Below are positions 8,764 through 15,427 of a stretch of 26,115 nucleotides of DNA, piece after piece. The translations under genes were made by a program, and so were the position numbers. Origin of the DNA: a virus; the IMG/VR virus record IMGVR_UViG_3300030104_002975, positions 1 through 26,115 of that record; one strand, 5' to 3'. Within the stretch, counting starts at the first letter, position 1. Every line of letters begins with the position of its first letter. Below the pieces are notes generated by a model. It was given only the letters and a program-made list of their open reading frames with translations. It had not been told where the DNA came from and searched no databases.

Positions 8764-9057
8764 ATGGCAGCAAAAAAGAAAGATGCAAAATTAACAAGAG
8801 CAGGAGTATCAGGTTACAACAAACCTAAAAGAACTCCTAATCACCCTAAGAAATCACACGTGGTTGTTGCTAAAGTTGGAACTAAAACTAAACTTATTAG
8901 GTTTGGACAACAAGGCGTTAGAACGGCAGGTAAGCCAAAGAAGGGTGAATCAAAAAGACAAAAAGCAAGGAGAAAGAGCTTTAAAGCCCGACATGGTAAA
9001 AACATTGCAAAAGGTAAAATGTCAGCAGCATACTGGGCAAACAAAGTAAAGTGGTAA
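8764..9057 (+). CDS. Small basic protein (GYNKPKRTP...AAYWANKVKW family)
   Basis: The gene encodes 97 aa, its ATG directly abutting the previous TAA. Motifs in order are SGYNKPKRTPNHPKKSHVVV, a KVGTKTKLIRFGQQGV strand pair, KPKKGESKRQKARRKSFKAR and HGKNIAKGKMSAAYWANKVKW-type ending. I recognise this as a widespread small protein of cyanophages, pelagiphages and other marine viruses, with unknown function. The middle looks like a small beta-hairpin followed by basic helices. Its conservation across unrelated marine viruses suggests a general role, perhaps with DNA in the virion. Confidence 0.75.
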   Translation: MAAKKKDAKLTRAGVSGYNKPKRTPNHPKKSHVVVAKVGTKTKLIRFGQQGVRTAGKPKKGESKRQKARRKSFKARHGKNIAKGKMSAAYWANKVKW

Positions 9058-9058
9058 T

Positions 9059-9529
9059 ATGGCAATAACAAGAGATTCGACAATGACCCTAGATAAACTA
9101 GGTACAAGAGTCAGATTACTGACAGGTATAGAATCTGCGGAAGTAGATGATAGTGATTTGTCGGTTCTCGTGACTATGGCAATTGAATGGGTAGAAGAGC
9201 AGGAAGGTACTTCATTTACAGTGAATACCAATGATTTAGTAGACCAAGCAGTCTGTTACTATACGTCTTATTTATTATGTATAGCACAGAACGGTATGGG
9301 AGTAGAAGATATGAAGATAGGTGATATTTTTATGTCATTCACAAAAGATGACCCATACGGTAAATTCTTAGACATGGCAAATGATGCACTGTTACAAAAG
9401 AATGCACTAAGTATAAAAACTTCTACCTATAACGCAGACCCACAATTGGGAGATATAGATTGGAAAAAGAACATTGATGGTTCAGACAGTACTTTGAATG
9501 TTCGTAAACGTCCACGCAATATAGGATAG
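9059..9529 (+). CDS. Putative head-tail connector / adaptor
   Basis: The gene encodes 156 aa and begins one base after the previous stop (TAATATG). It starts with MTLDKLGTRVRLLTGIESAE, then DDSDLSVLVTMAIEWVEEQE, followed by helices with an aromatic centre (YYTSYLLCIAQNGMG). A short helical protein with an N-terminal L-x-x-L-T-G-I-x...D-x-D-L pattern, placed before the neck and tail-terminator genes, resembles the head-tail adaptor group (HK97 gp6 / SPP1 gp15 type) that docks below the portal. The assignment rests mainly on position and overall pattern. Confidence 0.42.
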   Translation: MAITRDSTMTLDKLGTRVRLLTGIESAEVDDSDLSVLVTMAIEWVEEQEGTSFTVNTNDLVDQAVCYYTSYLLCIAQNGMGVEDMKIGDIFMSFTKDDPYGKFLDMANDALLQKNALSIKTSTYNADPQLGDIDWKKNIDGSDSTLNVRKRPRNIG

Positions 9530-9530
9530 T

Positions 9531-10505
9531 ATGAGTAATTTAAAACTAGGTAGAGTAAACTTGCCTAAACTTCTTAGGCAGATGAGACATCGTACGAGTC
9601 AAGTACGTGACCTAGTTTTTATTAGAGACCCAATTTATAGAAAAGAAACTAAAACAACAAAATCTGGTGGTACATTATCAGGACCAGCTGTGAATTTTGG
9701 ATATGAGTCCAATAGTCATGCAGCGCAATCTGAGGGCACGAACGCTGCTTACCATGCAGATAGTCCAGAACTTATTCTACCGGGCCTTAAATGCCTTCAA
9801 AGCCCCATTGTTAGCCGTCGTGGTGAATTAGAAAGGACAGGACACAGGATTACAGGAGCTTGTACCTTTTATGCACCATCTTTAGACTACATTTTAGCGT
9901 TAGATAATTTTAGTGAAACAACGCAGTTTAACGAGTTAGAAACTTATGACAAATTGATAGATATAGAAAGGATAATTTTTACTGCATCAGATTACTCTGC
10001 AACAAGCACATCTCACACAATAAAAACGTTTGATGATAAGTCAGCTGGTTATCAACTAGATAGGCTTCAATTTAAAATAAAGTCGGGCACTACATTAACG
10101 AAGATAGCTCTAAGTGGAAACGAAGGAGGCTCAACTAAGAGTCTTACATGGAGCGGTTCATTGGCTCTATCTAGCAGCGAGTATATCACTATTGATGTAC
10201 CTCTAAGAGATATAGAAGCAGGTGACACTACATCGGTCTATAAAGATGGTGTTAGGACAGAACTTACAGCTGGCACAGATAACACTATATTAGATATAGA
10301 TAAGCTCTATGGTGCATCCACTTATGATTTATTGAGCCTAGTACTTACTACAAGCTCTGGCTTAGTAGAGCTTAAAGATGTATATTTCTATAAAGAAGCT
10401 GAATGGAGAATAGAAGGTATTAAAGATTATAGAGATGAATATATGGAGATAGGTGCTGTAAGAGTAAGAGGAGATAGAACCTCAAGGAGAAGAGCATATG
10501 GCTAA
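9531..10505 (+). CDS. Putative neck / head-completion protein
   Basis: The gene encodes 324 aa with its ATG one base after the previous stop. The N-terminal ~100 residues are basic (LLRQMRHRTSQVRDLVFIRD). A central domain from about residue 140 is beta-rich and reads like a jelly-roll or carbohydrate-binding fold (IERIIFTASDYSATSTSHTI, later DVPLRDIEAGDTTSVYKDG, then LKDVYFYKEAEWRIEG). The end is Arg-rich (RGDRTSRRRAYG). The position between connector and tail-terminator candidates suggests a neck or head-closure component carrying an added beta domain. I do not recognise the family. Confidence 0.4.
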   Translation: MSNLKLGRVNLPKLLRQMRHRTSQVRDLVFIRDPIYRKETKTTKSGGTLSGPAVNFGYESNSHAAQSEGTNAAYHADSPELILPGLKCLQSPIVSRRGELERTGHRITGACTFYAPSLDYILALDNFSETTQFNELETYDKLIDIERIIFTASDYSATSTSHTIKTFDDKSAGYQLDRLQFKIKSGTTLTKIALSGNEGGSTKSLTWSGSLALSSSEYITIDVPLRDIEAGDTTSVYKDGVRTELTAGTDNTILDIDKLYGASTYDLLSLVLTTSSGLVELKDVYFYKEAEWRIEGIKDYRDEYMEIGAVRVRGDRTSRRRAYG

Positions 10506-11007
10506 AGATTATTTAAATGTAATAGAAAGAGCCCTGATGATGGGTATAAGTGATAAGGTAAATAACTTGACAGGTACTGGTGATGATATATTTGTTTATG
10601 GACAATTTCCAGAAACAGAAGAATTGAAGTTCCCAGCTGTCATTGTACAACAAGTAGCTTCTGGTATAGAAGAAAAATTCTTTGGAGAAACTATTATGTT
10701 TGGAGATGATACTACCTCATCTTCTGGTGAAGCATACGGTATAGGTTTTATGATACACCTAGTGGTAGATAGAGATACCAAGATTACAGTCGGTGGTACT
10801 GACTACAAACAAAGAAGATTATTAAATTGGTTAATGTTAAACGTAGCCAATTCTTTACAAGATATAGACTGGGATACATATGAAGAGGAGGACTTAGAAA
10901 TAATACAGAGAAACGTGCTAGCGTGGAATGATATAGGACATATGCCTCAAGTTCAATGGTATGGCGCTACATGTCGTATGTCTGTTGTTTTCTTAAATAA
11001 AAGATAA
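10498..11007 (+). CDS. Putative tail terminator / tail completion protein
   Basis: The gene encodes 169 aa. ATG 10498 overlaps the previous gene by 8 bases and has AAGGAGA 8 bases upstream. The pattern is an N-terminal helix (YLNVIERALMMGISDKVNNL), then a strand LKFPAVIVQQVASG, then GEAYGIGFMIHLVVDRD, a helix RRLLNWLMLNVANSL and a late strand CRMSVVFLNKR. This order of elements fits the tail-terminator fold (lambda gpU/gpZ, HK97 gp10 type), which caps the tail tube and joins it to the head. Its location before the tube genes agrees. The fold call is from pattern, not alignment. Confidence 0.5.
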   Translation: MAKDYLNVIERALMMGISDKVNNLTGTGDDIFVYGQFPETEELKFPAVIVQQVASGIEEKFFGETIMFGDDTTSSSGEAYGIGFMIHLVVDRDTKITVGGTDYKQRRLLNWLMLNVANSLQDIDWDTYEEEDLEIIQRNVLAWNDIGHMPQVQWYGATCRMSVVFLNKR

Positions 11008-13037
11008 TGGCCAAGATTAATTTGATGGCTTCAAAGCCTAAAAGAAGAAATATTGGAACCACTACATTCTCAGAGAAGTTTGAAAACCAGCCTTTAGTAA
11101 AGAATGTAGCACATCACGAATCAGCACAACATAGGCTTGAATTTGACAAGTCAGGTCAAAGAATACCTTTTGGACACGCTCCAGAAGCTGTGCCAAGAGT
11201 AGCAGCTAAGTCTGGTGCTATCTTCTCGTTGACAGGTGGATATGTACCTACATTTTCAGAGAACTGGGCTGACCCCGGTTATTTTTATAAACAACACGCA
11301 GGAGGCATGATTATGCATCAAGAGGCTTTAACATTCAATGGGCCACAAGGTTCGTTTATGCGTGGTAACCATGTATGGTATAACTATGCTAAAGATTATG
11401 CAAAAGCTATAGAGAATGTTTCTGATGTTATACCCGGTGATAATCCTAAAGAGAAAACAGATAATTTACTAAGTAAGAATTCAGCATATAACGAAATAAT
11501 GACTAGTTATGCGTCTGGTGTTGGACAATACTCTACAGCATTACTTACTAACTGGAGGAATATGATAGCTGGTATGATGGGAAAGAAATTACCAGAAATA
11601 GCTGAAGAAGGAAGAACAGACATGGATACTTTTATAGAATCAGAAGTAGATAGACCCGGACAAGCTCCAGAAGAAATGATACCAGCTATACTTCAGAAGA
11701 TGGGATATAACATAGAAGTATTAACAGATTCTGACGATATGATGAAGACATATGGAGGAGCTAATCCTATTGATATAATGTTTAAAGTTGGTAGTTCGTT
11801 TTACAGAGTGGACGTTACACAGTCTAGAATCATGCATAAAGGTACTCACATGTCTATAGGTAAATTTAAATCATCGATAGACTTTTCTAAAGAAGTAAGC
11901 GAACAACAAATAAATGAGGTTTTACAACCAGAGTTAATTTCACACTACGAGGATTCTGTAGCTCAAGTTAATGCGATGATTCAAGACTTATTCTTAGTTG
12001 TGCAAAAGATGTATGGTAAAAGTAAAGTAGATGAATCTTTCAACGCTGTGAGAGAATTAATAAGAGATATGCAAAAAGGAGGAACAGGTTTTACTAGAAT
12101 GGATGCTTCAGGTGCACAGACAGGAAAAACTGGTGACGCTTTAAGAGGTTCAGACATACAAGATTTTATAAAAAATAATCTAGGGAGATTTGAAGAAATG
12201 GCAATAAATGCTGCTGGTGAGGAAATCAAAAGAGTTGCTATTAAAGATGCTTTTGAACATGCACTGCACGTTTTAGGTGCAGACTTTTCAGCGTTAACAG
12301 GTGATGGTTTTTTCGATGCTGTTATTTTAGGTAAAGACCCCAATGCTGAAATGTTAGTTAAACCTCAATTTGCTTTGCTTGATGATGAACCGGGAACTAC
12401 CATACCTCAATTATTTCTTAGGTCAGTTCAAATAGAACAAGACCATACTTTATTTATGGATTGGTTTATGCAGTTTGAATTAGGAATGGATGCAGATATG
12501 AGACAATATGTAATACAGTTAGCTAATATGATGTGGAATATGGATTCTATGTATACTAATTTAGAACAGATTGTATATGGACAAGCTATGGTTCCTACAA
12601 CTTTACTACCAACCGCAATGGGATATCAAGTTGCGGGGGGAGCGGTAGCATTCGAAGCTTCCTCAGTAAATGCAGAACTTGGAGCAGCTATACAAGAACT
12701 GATAGAAGAAACAGTAGATAAACCCGGTATGATGGAAGGTAAAGCTCAACAGGTAGTAAGACAAGGCTACCAAGAAGGTAGAGCCTTTTCTAATGTATGG
12801 AAAGATGGAAATGGGTTTGACCATTCTATATTTTCAGCCAGTTATGAAGGTTTTAATCCTAGAAACAAAGAAATAGGAGATATGTTCATTCAAGGTGATG
12901 AAAATAAAGCTGATGAGTATAAAGGTTTAAACACATGGTTGAGGGCAAATACATGGGTAGCACCATACGTAGGTGTATTTTATCAGGGTGGACGCTCTCA
13001 AAAGATGGAAGTTATGGGTGCTAATCCGAAGAATTAG
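11007..13037 (+). CDS. Large virion-associated protein, possible nuclease-like segment
   Basis: The gene encodes 676 aa with a TAATG overlap at the start. I do not recognise the full protein. Residues 1-110 are polar with an aromatic-rich stretch (SGAIFSLTGGYVPTFSENWA). Residues ~225-290 read MIPAILQKMGYNIEVL, then YGGANPIDIMFKVGSSFYRV and DVTQS, a helix-strand-strand order like PD-(D/E)xK nucleases (D256, D269), but with Thr271 where Lys is expected. The middle (~310-420) is helical, and the C-terminal 200 residues are rich in Met and aromatics (MQFELGMDADMRQYVIQLAN). Placed just upstream of the tail-tube promoter, it may be a neck-whisker, tail sheath-like or DNA-end-handling protein. Function is open. 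Confidence 0.7.
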   Translation: MAKINLMASKPKRRNIGTTTFSEKFENQPLVKNVAHHESAQHRLEFDKSGQRIPFGHAPEAVPRVAAKSGAIFSLTGGYVPTFSENWADPGYFYKQHAGGMIMHQEALTFNGPQGSFMRGNHVWYNYAKDYAKAIENVSDVIPGDNPKEKTDNLLSKNSAYNEIMTSYASGVGQYSTALLTNWRNMIAGMMGKKLPEIAEEGRTDMDTFIESEVDRPGQAPEEMIPAILQKMGYNIEVLTDSDDMMKTYGGANPIDIMFKVGSSFYRVDVTQSRIMHKGTHMSIGKFKSSIDFSKEVSEQQINEVLQPELISHYEDSVAQVNAMIQDLFLVVQKMYGKSKVDESFNAVRELIRDMQKGGTGFTRMDASGAQTGKTGDALRGSDIQDFIKNNLGRFEEMAINAAGEEIKRVAIKDAFEHALHVLGADFSALTGDGFFDAVILGKDPNAEMLVKPQFALLDDEPGTTIPQLFLRSVQIEQDHTLFMDWFMQFELGMDADMRQYVIQLANMMWNMDSMYTNLEQIVYGQAMVPTTLLPTAMGYQVAGGAVAFEASSVNAELGAAIQELIEETVDKPGMMEGKAQQVVRQGYQEGRAFSNVWKDGNGFDHSIFSASYEGFNPRNKEIGDMFIQGDENKADEYKGLNTWLRANTWVAPYVGVFYQGGRSQKMEVMGANPKN

Positions 13038-13052
13038 GGAAAGCTTTATATA
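13038..13052 (+). promoter_or_regulatory. Archaeal-type promoter (BRE + TATA box)
   Basis: GGAAAGC (13038-13044) directly followed by TTTATATA (13045-13052) matches the archaeal BRE/TATA layout. The expected transcript start is about 25 bases downstream of the box centre, near 13073-13077, in the 68-base gap before the tail-tube gene. A bacterial reading would use TATAAC (13064-13069) as a -10 box, but no good -35 is seen 17 bases upstream. This is the only convincing promoter in the window. Confidence 0.5.
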
Positions 13053-13075
13053 CTACCGTTTACTATAACTATATA

Positions 13076-13093
13076 CACATTCGACGGAATGTG
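13076..13093 (+). promoter_or_regulatory. 5' leader hairpin of the tail-tube transcript
   Basis: CACATTC / GAATGTG form a perfect 7-bp stem with a GACG loop. The hairpin would sit at the very 5' end of the mRNA made from the promoter above and abuts the ribosome site GGGAG (13093-13097). It may stabilise the message or influence ribosome access. Confidence 0.5.
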
Positions 13094-13105
13094 GGAGAAA
13101 CAAGT

Positions 13106-13816
13106 ATGGCATACTACCTAGGAAGAGATTTAGATATCGCCCTTACTACTGAGAACGCAAGTTTCGGTCTTGTAGCAGAAGAAAATTCTGGAGATGTTGG
13201 CGTGGAGCAAATGGTTTTAAAAGACTTTGCTGCCGCAAGCGGTTCTATAGATGATTTTGTTACAGCAGACGACGCAGCCGGTTTGTTCGCAGGTCCAAAG
13301 TTACAAAAAAACAGCAATAGTGTTTTTGGAACCCAAACTTATGATGGGATATCCAACGCTACAGCAGATAACAGACCTGATAACATGGTTGGCGTAGACA
13401 TATCACTCAGTACTATGGATGAAGATGTTCAGTTCATAGGACAAAGAAACATCTTAAAAGCAGAGATAAAAAAGGAAAATTCTGTCACACTAACACGTAA
13501 AAAGAAAGATAACGTGTGGAACGTTTGTTTTAACGAAGCAAGATTCGGTATAAACGAAGACGGTGATGGACTAGCAGACGGGCGACAACAGCCCGATTAT
13601 ACAGGTTACGGATATAGAGTTTATCTTAAGTTCGCAACTGGCACAGGTGGTGAAACTTTTATTTTACCAAACTGTTGTATTACAGAATATACAACTAGTA
13701 TGTCGCCAGATGCATCGCAAGAAGAATCAATAACTTTATTTTCTTACGTAGACCCAATTATATTAGATGGTGCAGACACTACAGAACAAGTAGCAGACGC
13801 ATTTGGAGGACTATAG
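13106..13816 (+). CDS. Tail tube protein candidate, copy 1
   Basis: The gene encodes 236 aa. I chose ATG 13106, which follows GGGAG by 8 bases and gives MAYYLGRDLDIALTTE, matching the MAYYTGTDVKVWITTE start of the next gene; an ATG at 13091 would fall in the leader hairpin. The body contains GVDISLSTMDEDVQFIG, then a Lys-rich strand VTLTRKKKDNVWNV, then YGYRVYLKFATG and a final beta segment. The length, beta-rich sequence, own promoter and place before the assembly chaperones and tape measure fit the major tail tube protein. C-ending codons are enriched, suggesting high expression. Confidence 0.55.
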   Translation: MAYYLGRDLDIALTTENASFGLVAEENSGDVGVEQMVLKDFAAASGSIDDFVTADDAAGLFAGPKLQKNSNSVFGTQTYDGISNATADNRPDNMVGVDISLSTMDEDVQFIGQRNILKAEIKKENSVTLTRKKKDNVWNVCFNEARFGINEDGDGLADGRQQPDYTGYGYRVYLKFATGTGGETFILPNCCITEYTTSMSPDASQEESITLFSYVDPIILDGADTTEQVADAFGGL

Positions 13817-14566
13817 ATGGCTTATTACACAGGAACTGATGTGAAGGTTTGGATAACAACCGAACACGATGATAGAGGAATTTTAGTAGAAACTCACAAC
13901 AACAGAGAAATGTTAGCAGCAGATACTGGAACATTTACTACAGCTAACACTAATCTACAAATACCACCAAGAGATACTCACATAGGTTATACAGGTTATA
14001 ACTTAGCTGATATCACAGGTGTTGATTTGTCTGTTGGAACTATGGATGAAGATATTTCTTACTTTGGTACTAAAACCATAGGTAAGAGTAAAGTTAAAGA
14101 TGACTTAAGTGTGACTATCACAAAGAAGAAAAGCACACCACTTTTCGCTTTAATGGCACAAGGTATATGTAAAACTGGGTCAAGTCAAGATGGTACTGGA
14201 CTCCACTCAGCAAAATACGGTTTAATATTAGGAGATGGACTAGCAACTGGTTCAAGTGCTCATGTGAAAATAGCTAACGGTACAACTGACCCTAAATCAT
14301 CTACAGATGATAACAGCGCAGTATCTTACGGTTACAGAGTAGCTATCCAATTAAAAGCAGCTTCTAGTGCTTCAGCTAAGGATGGAACTGTTATGATTCT
14401 TAGAAACTGTACTTTGGGTGAATATACACACACTACATCTAACGATGCAGCAAATGACGAAACAATTACATTTGTTTCTATGGTTGCTCCATTGATTGTT
14501 AACGGTGTTAAAACCGGTAATGTTTTCGATGGTGCTAACACAGCTACAGCTGCAACCGCAATGTGA
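13817..14566 (+). CDS. Tail tube protein candidate, copy 2 (paralogue)
   Basis: The gene encodes 249 aa; ATG follows the previous stop directly, with GGAGGA (13805-13810) 6 bases upstream. It aligns by eye with the preceding gene along its whole length: MAYY start, GVDLSVGTMDEDISYFGTK, VTITKKKSTPLFAL, SYGYRVAIQLKAA, LRNCTLGEYTHTTSNDAAND and ETITFVSMVAPLIV. It has an extra loop near residues 120-170 (GLHSAKYGLILGDGLATGSS). The pair is an old tandem duplication. One copy may build the tube and the other a variant ring, an initiator or a tube decoration. Confidence 0.55.
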   Translation: MAYYTGTDVKVWITTEHDDRGILVETHNNREMLAADTGTFTTANTNLQIPPRDTHIGYTGYNLADITGVDLSVGTMDEDISYFGTKTIGKSKVKDDLSVTITKKKSTPLFALMAQGICKTGSSQDGTGLHSAKYGLILGDGLATGSSAHVKIANGTTDPKSSTDDNSAVSYGYRVAIQLKAASSASAKDGTVMILRNCTLGEYTHTTSNDAANDETITFVSMVAPLIVNGVKTGNVFDGANTATAATAM

Positions 14567-14574
14567 GGTGAATA

Positions 14575-14733
14575 ATGGCCGAAGAAAAGAAAGAAGTCAA
14601 AAAAGAAGTAAAAAAAGAAGAGAAGGTTGAAGAACCTGAACTTTTAAATAGAACTTACACAGATGGCGATGGTAAGAAATACTACTGGACTAAAAAGTCT
14701 GGTATGACCGAACCAATCAAAATCTATAAATAA
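14575..14733 (+). CDS. 52-aa charged protein
   Basis: The gene encodes 52 aa from ATG 14575, preceded by GAGGTG (14565-14570). Residues 2-20 are an almost pure Lys/Glu helix (AEEKKEVKKEVKKEEKVEE). The C-terminal 30 residues form a small aromatic motif, RTYTDGDGKKYYWTKKSGMT. It is well placed between tail-tube and chaperone genes and is followed by a hairpin. I do not recognise it; a small tail accessory or chaperone-like role is only inferred. Confidence 0.6.
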   Translation: MAEEKKEVKKEVKKEEKVEEPELLNRTYTDGDGKKYYWTKKSGMTEPIKIYK

Positions 14734-14740
14734 ACAAATC

Positions 14741-14761
14741 ATGGGGGTGGAATTCCCCCAT
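14741..14761 (+). terminator. G/C hairpin before the chaperone gene
   Basis: ATGGGGG / CCCCCAT form a perfect 7-bp stem with loop TGGAATT, 8 bases after the stop of the 52-aa gene and 10 bases before the GGAG site (14771-14774) of the next gene. No U tract follows. It is more likely an mRNA end-protector, processing site or attenuator that lowers chaperone expression relative to tube protein. Confidence 0.5.
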
Positions 14762-14782
14762 ACAATATAAGGAGAAAAAGAA

Positions 14783-15127
14783 ATGTCAGAAGTATGGACA
14801 ATAGAAGAATTGAAAGCGTTAACAAATGAAGTTTCAACCAAAGATGTTGAATACCGTGGAAAGAATATTACAGTCCAATGGTGTGAGTTAACAGAAGCAG
14901 AGGAACCAAAAATGGCACTCCCAAGTGATGACTTATCAGAAGATGATAAGAATATAGCGTACCAAAAGATAGGTTCTGCTAAAGTTTTAGCTATGATTGA
15001 AAAAGCTAATTCGATGAACCCTGATGGCGCAACTATTGACGCATCTATTTGGGAAGAGTTACCTTCAACATTGAGATACAGTCTAAGTACAGTAGTTCTT
15101 GGTGGTGACTCAAAGTCGGATTTTTAG
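14783..15127 (+). CDS. Tail assembly chaperone, short form (gpG-like)
   Basis: The gene encodes 114 aa starting 8 bases after GGAG (14771-14774). It begins MSEVWTIEELKALTNEVSTK, then has a strand YRGKNITVQWCELTEAEEPK, an acidic linker LPSDDLSEDDKN and a C-terminal helix. It ends ..GDSKSDF at TAG 15125-15127. Size, acidity, position just before the tape measure gene and an overlapping second frame match the lambda gpG family, which coats the tape measure protein during tail assembly. A slippery T run and hairpin at its stop suggest that some ribosomes shift to make the long form. Confidence 0.65.
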   Translation: MSEVWTIEELKALTNEVSTKDVEYRGKNITVQWCELTEAEEPKMALPSDDLSEDDKNIAYQKIGSAKVLAMIEKANSMNPDGATIDASIWEELPSTLRYSLSTVVLGGDSKSDF

Positions 15128-15426
15128 ATTGGGCAGAAAATGCCCAAGAACTGGTAAATCTTTGGATTCCCCTCATGAAAGAACTCAACATGAGTTGGGA
15201 TGAAATAAAACAAACGCCCCGTCACGAATTAACTGCATTATTAACAGGTCTTAATAATTACAACGTATTACATGCGTTTGATGGTTATGATTCTGATGAT
15301 ATTGGCGAAATGGCTAAAAAGAAACCTAAAGTAAGGTCTCAATACGCTAAATATCAAGCAATGCAAGCAAGGTTTGGTAAAAAACGCAAACCTACAGATT
15401 TCAGTGAGTTATTAAAAGGAAGATAA
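14783..15426 (+). CDS. Tail assembly chaperone, -1 frameshifted long form (gpGT-like)
   Basis: The -1 frame is open from just after a TGA at 15106-15108 to TAA 15424-15426. A shift at the T run would join residues 1-114 to 100 more (214 aa in total), beginning LDWAENAQELVNLWIPLMKE and continuing through HELTALLTGLNNYNVLHAFD to a basic end. The T part has an internal ATG at 15175, but it has no ribosome site and would lose conserved-looking helix LWIPL. The arrangement matches the G/GT frameshift of long-tailed phages, in which the T domain recruits tape measure and tube proteins. The shift itself is inferred. Confidence 0.6.
15121..15147 (+). promoter_or_regulatory. Probable -1 frameshift signal (slippery T5 + hairpin)
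   Basis: TTTTT (15121-15125) spans the last sense codon and the stop: in frame 0 it reads TTT TAG, in frame -1 TTT TTA. The hairpin TTGGGCA-GAAAA-TGCCCAA (15129-15147, 7-bp stem) begins one base after the stop. Re-pairing of Phe-tRNA from UUU to UUU is perfect. The spacer is shorter than usual, which could indicate a different slip point such as the A-rich TCAAAG a few codons earlier. Confidence 0.55.
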
Positions 15427-15427
15427 A

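Noticed and set aside
11981-12343. 120-aa frame on the minus strand
   Set aside because: It lies wholly inside the 676-aa gene with no ribosome site or recognisable product.
13091-13105. Earlier start (ATG 13091) for the first tail-tube gene
   Set aside because: It is within the leader hairpin and upstream of GGGAG; the paralogue begins at the MAYY corresponding to 13106.
15175-15426. Separate 83-aa gene from ATG 15175
   Set aside because: There is no ribosome site, and the open frame extends upstream to 15109 with sensible protein sequence; a frameshift product explains it better.
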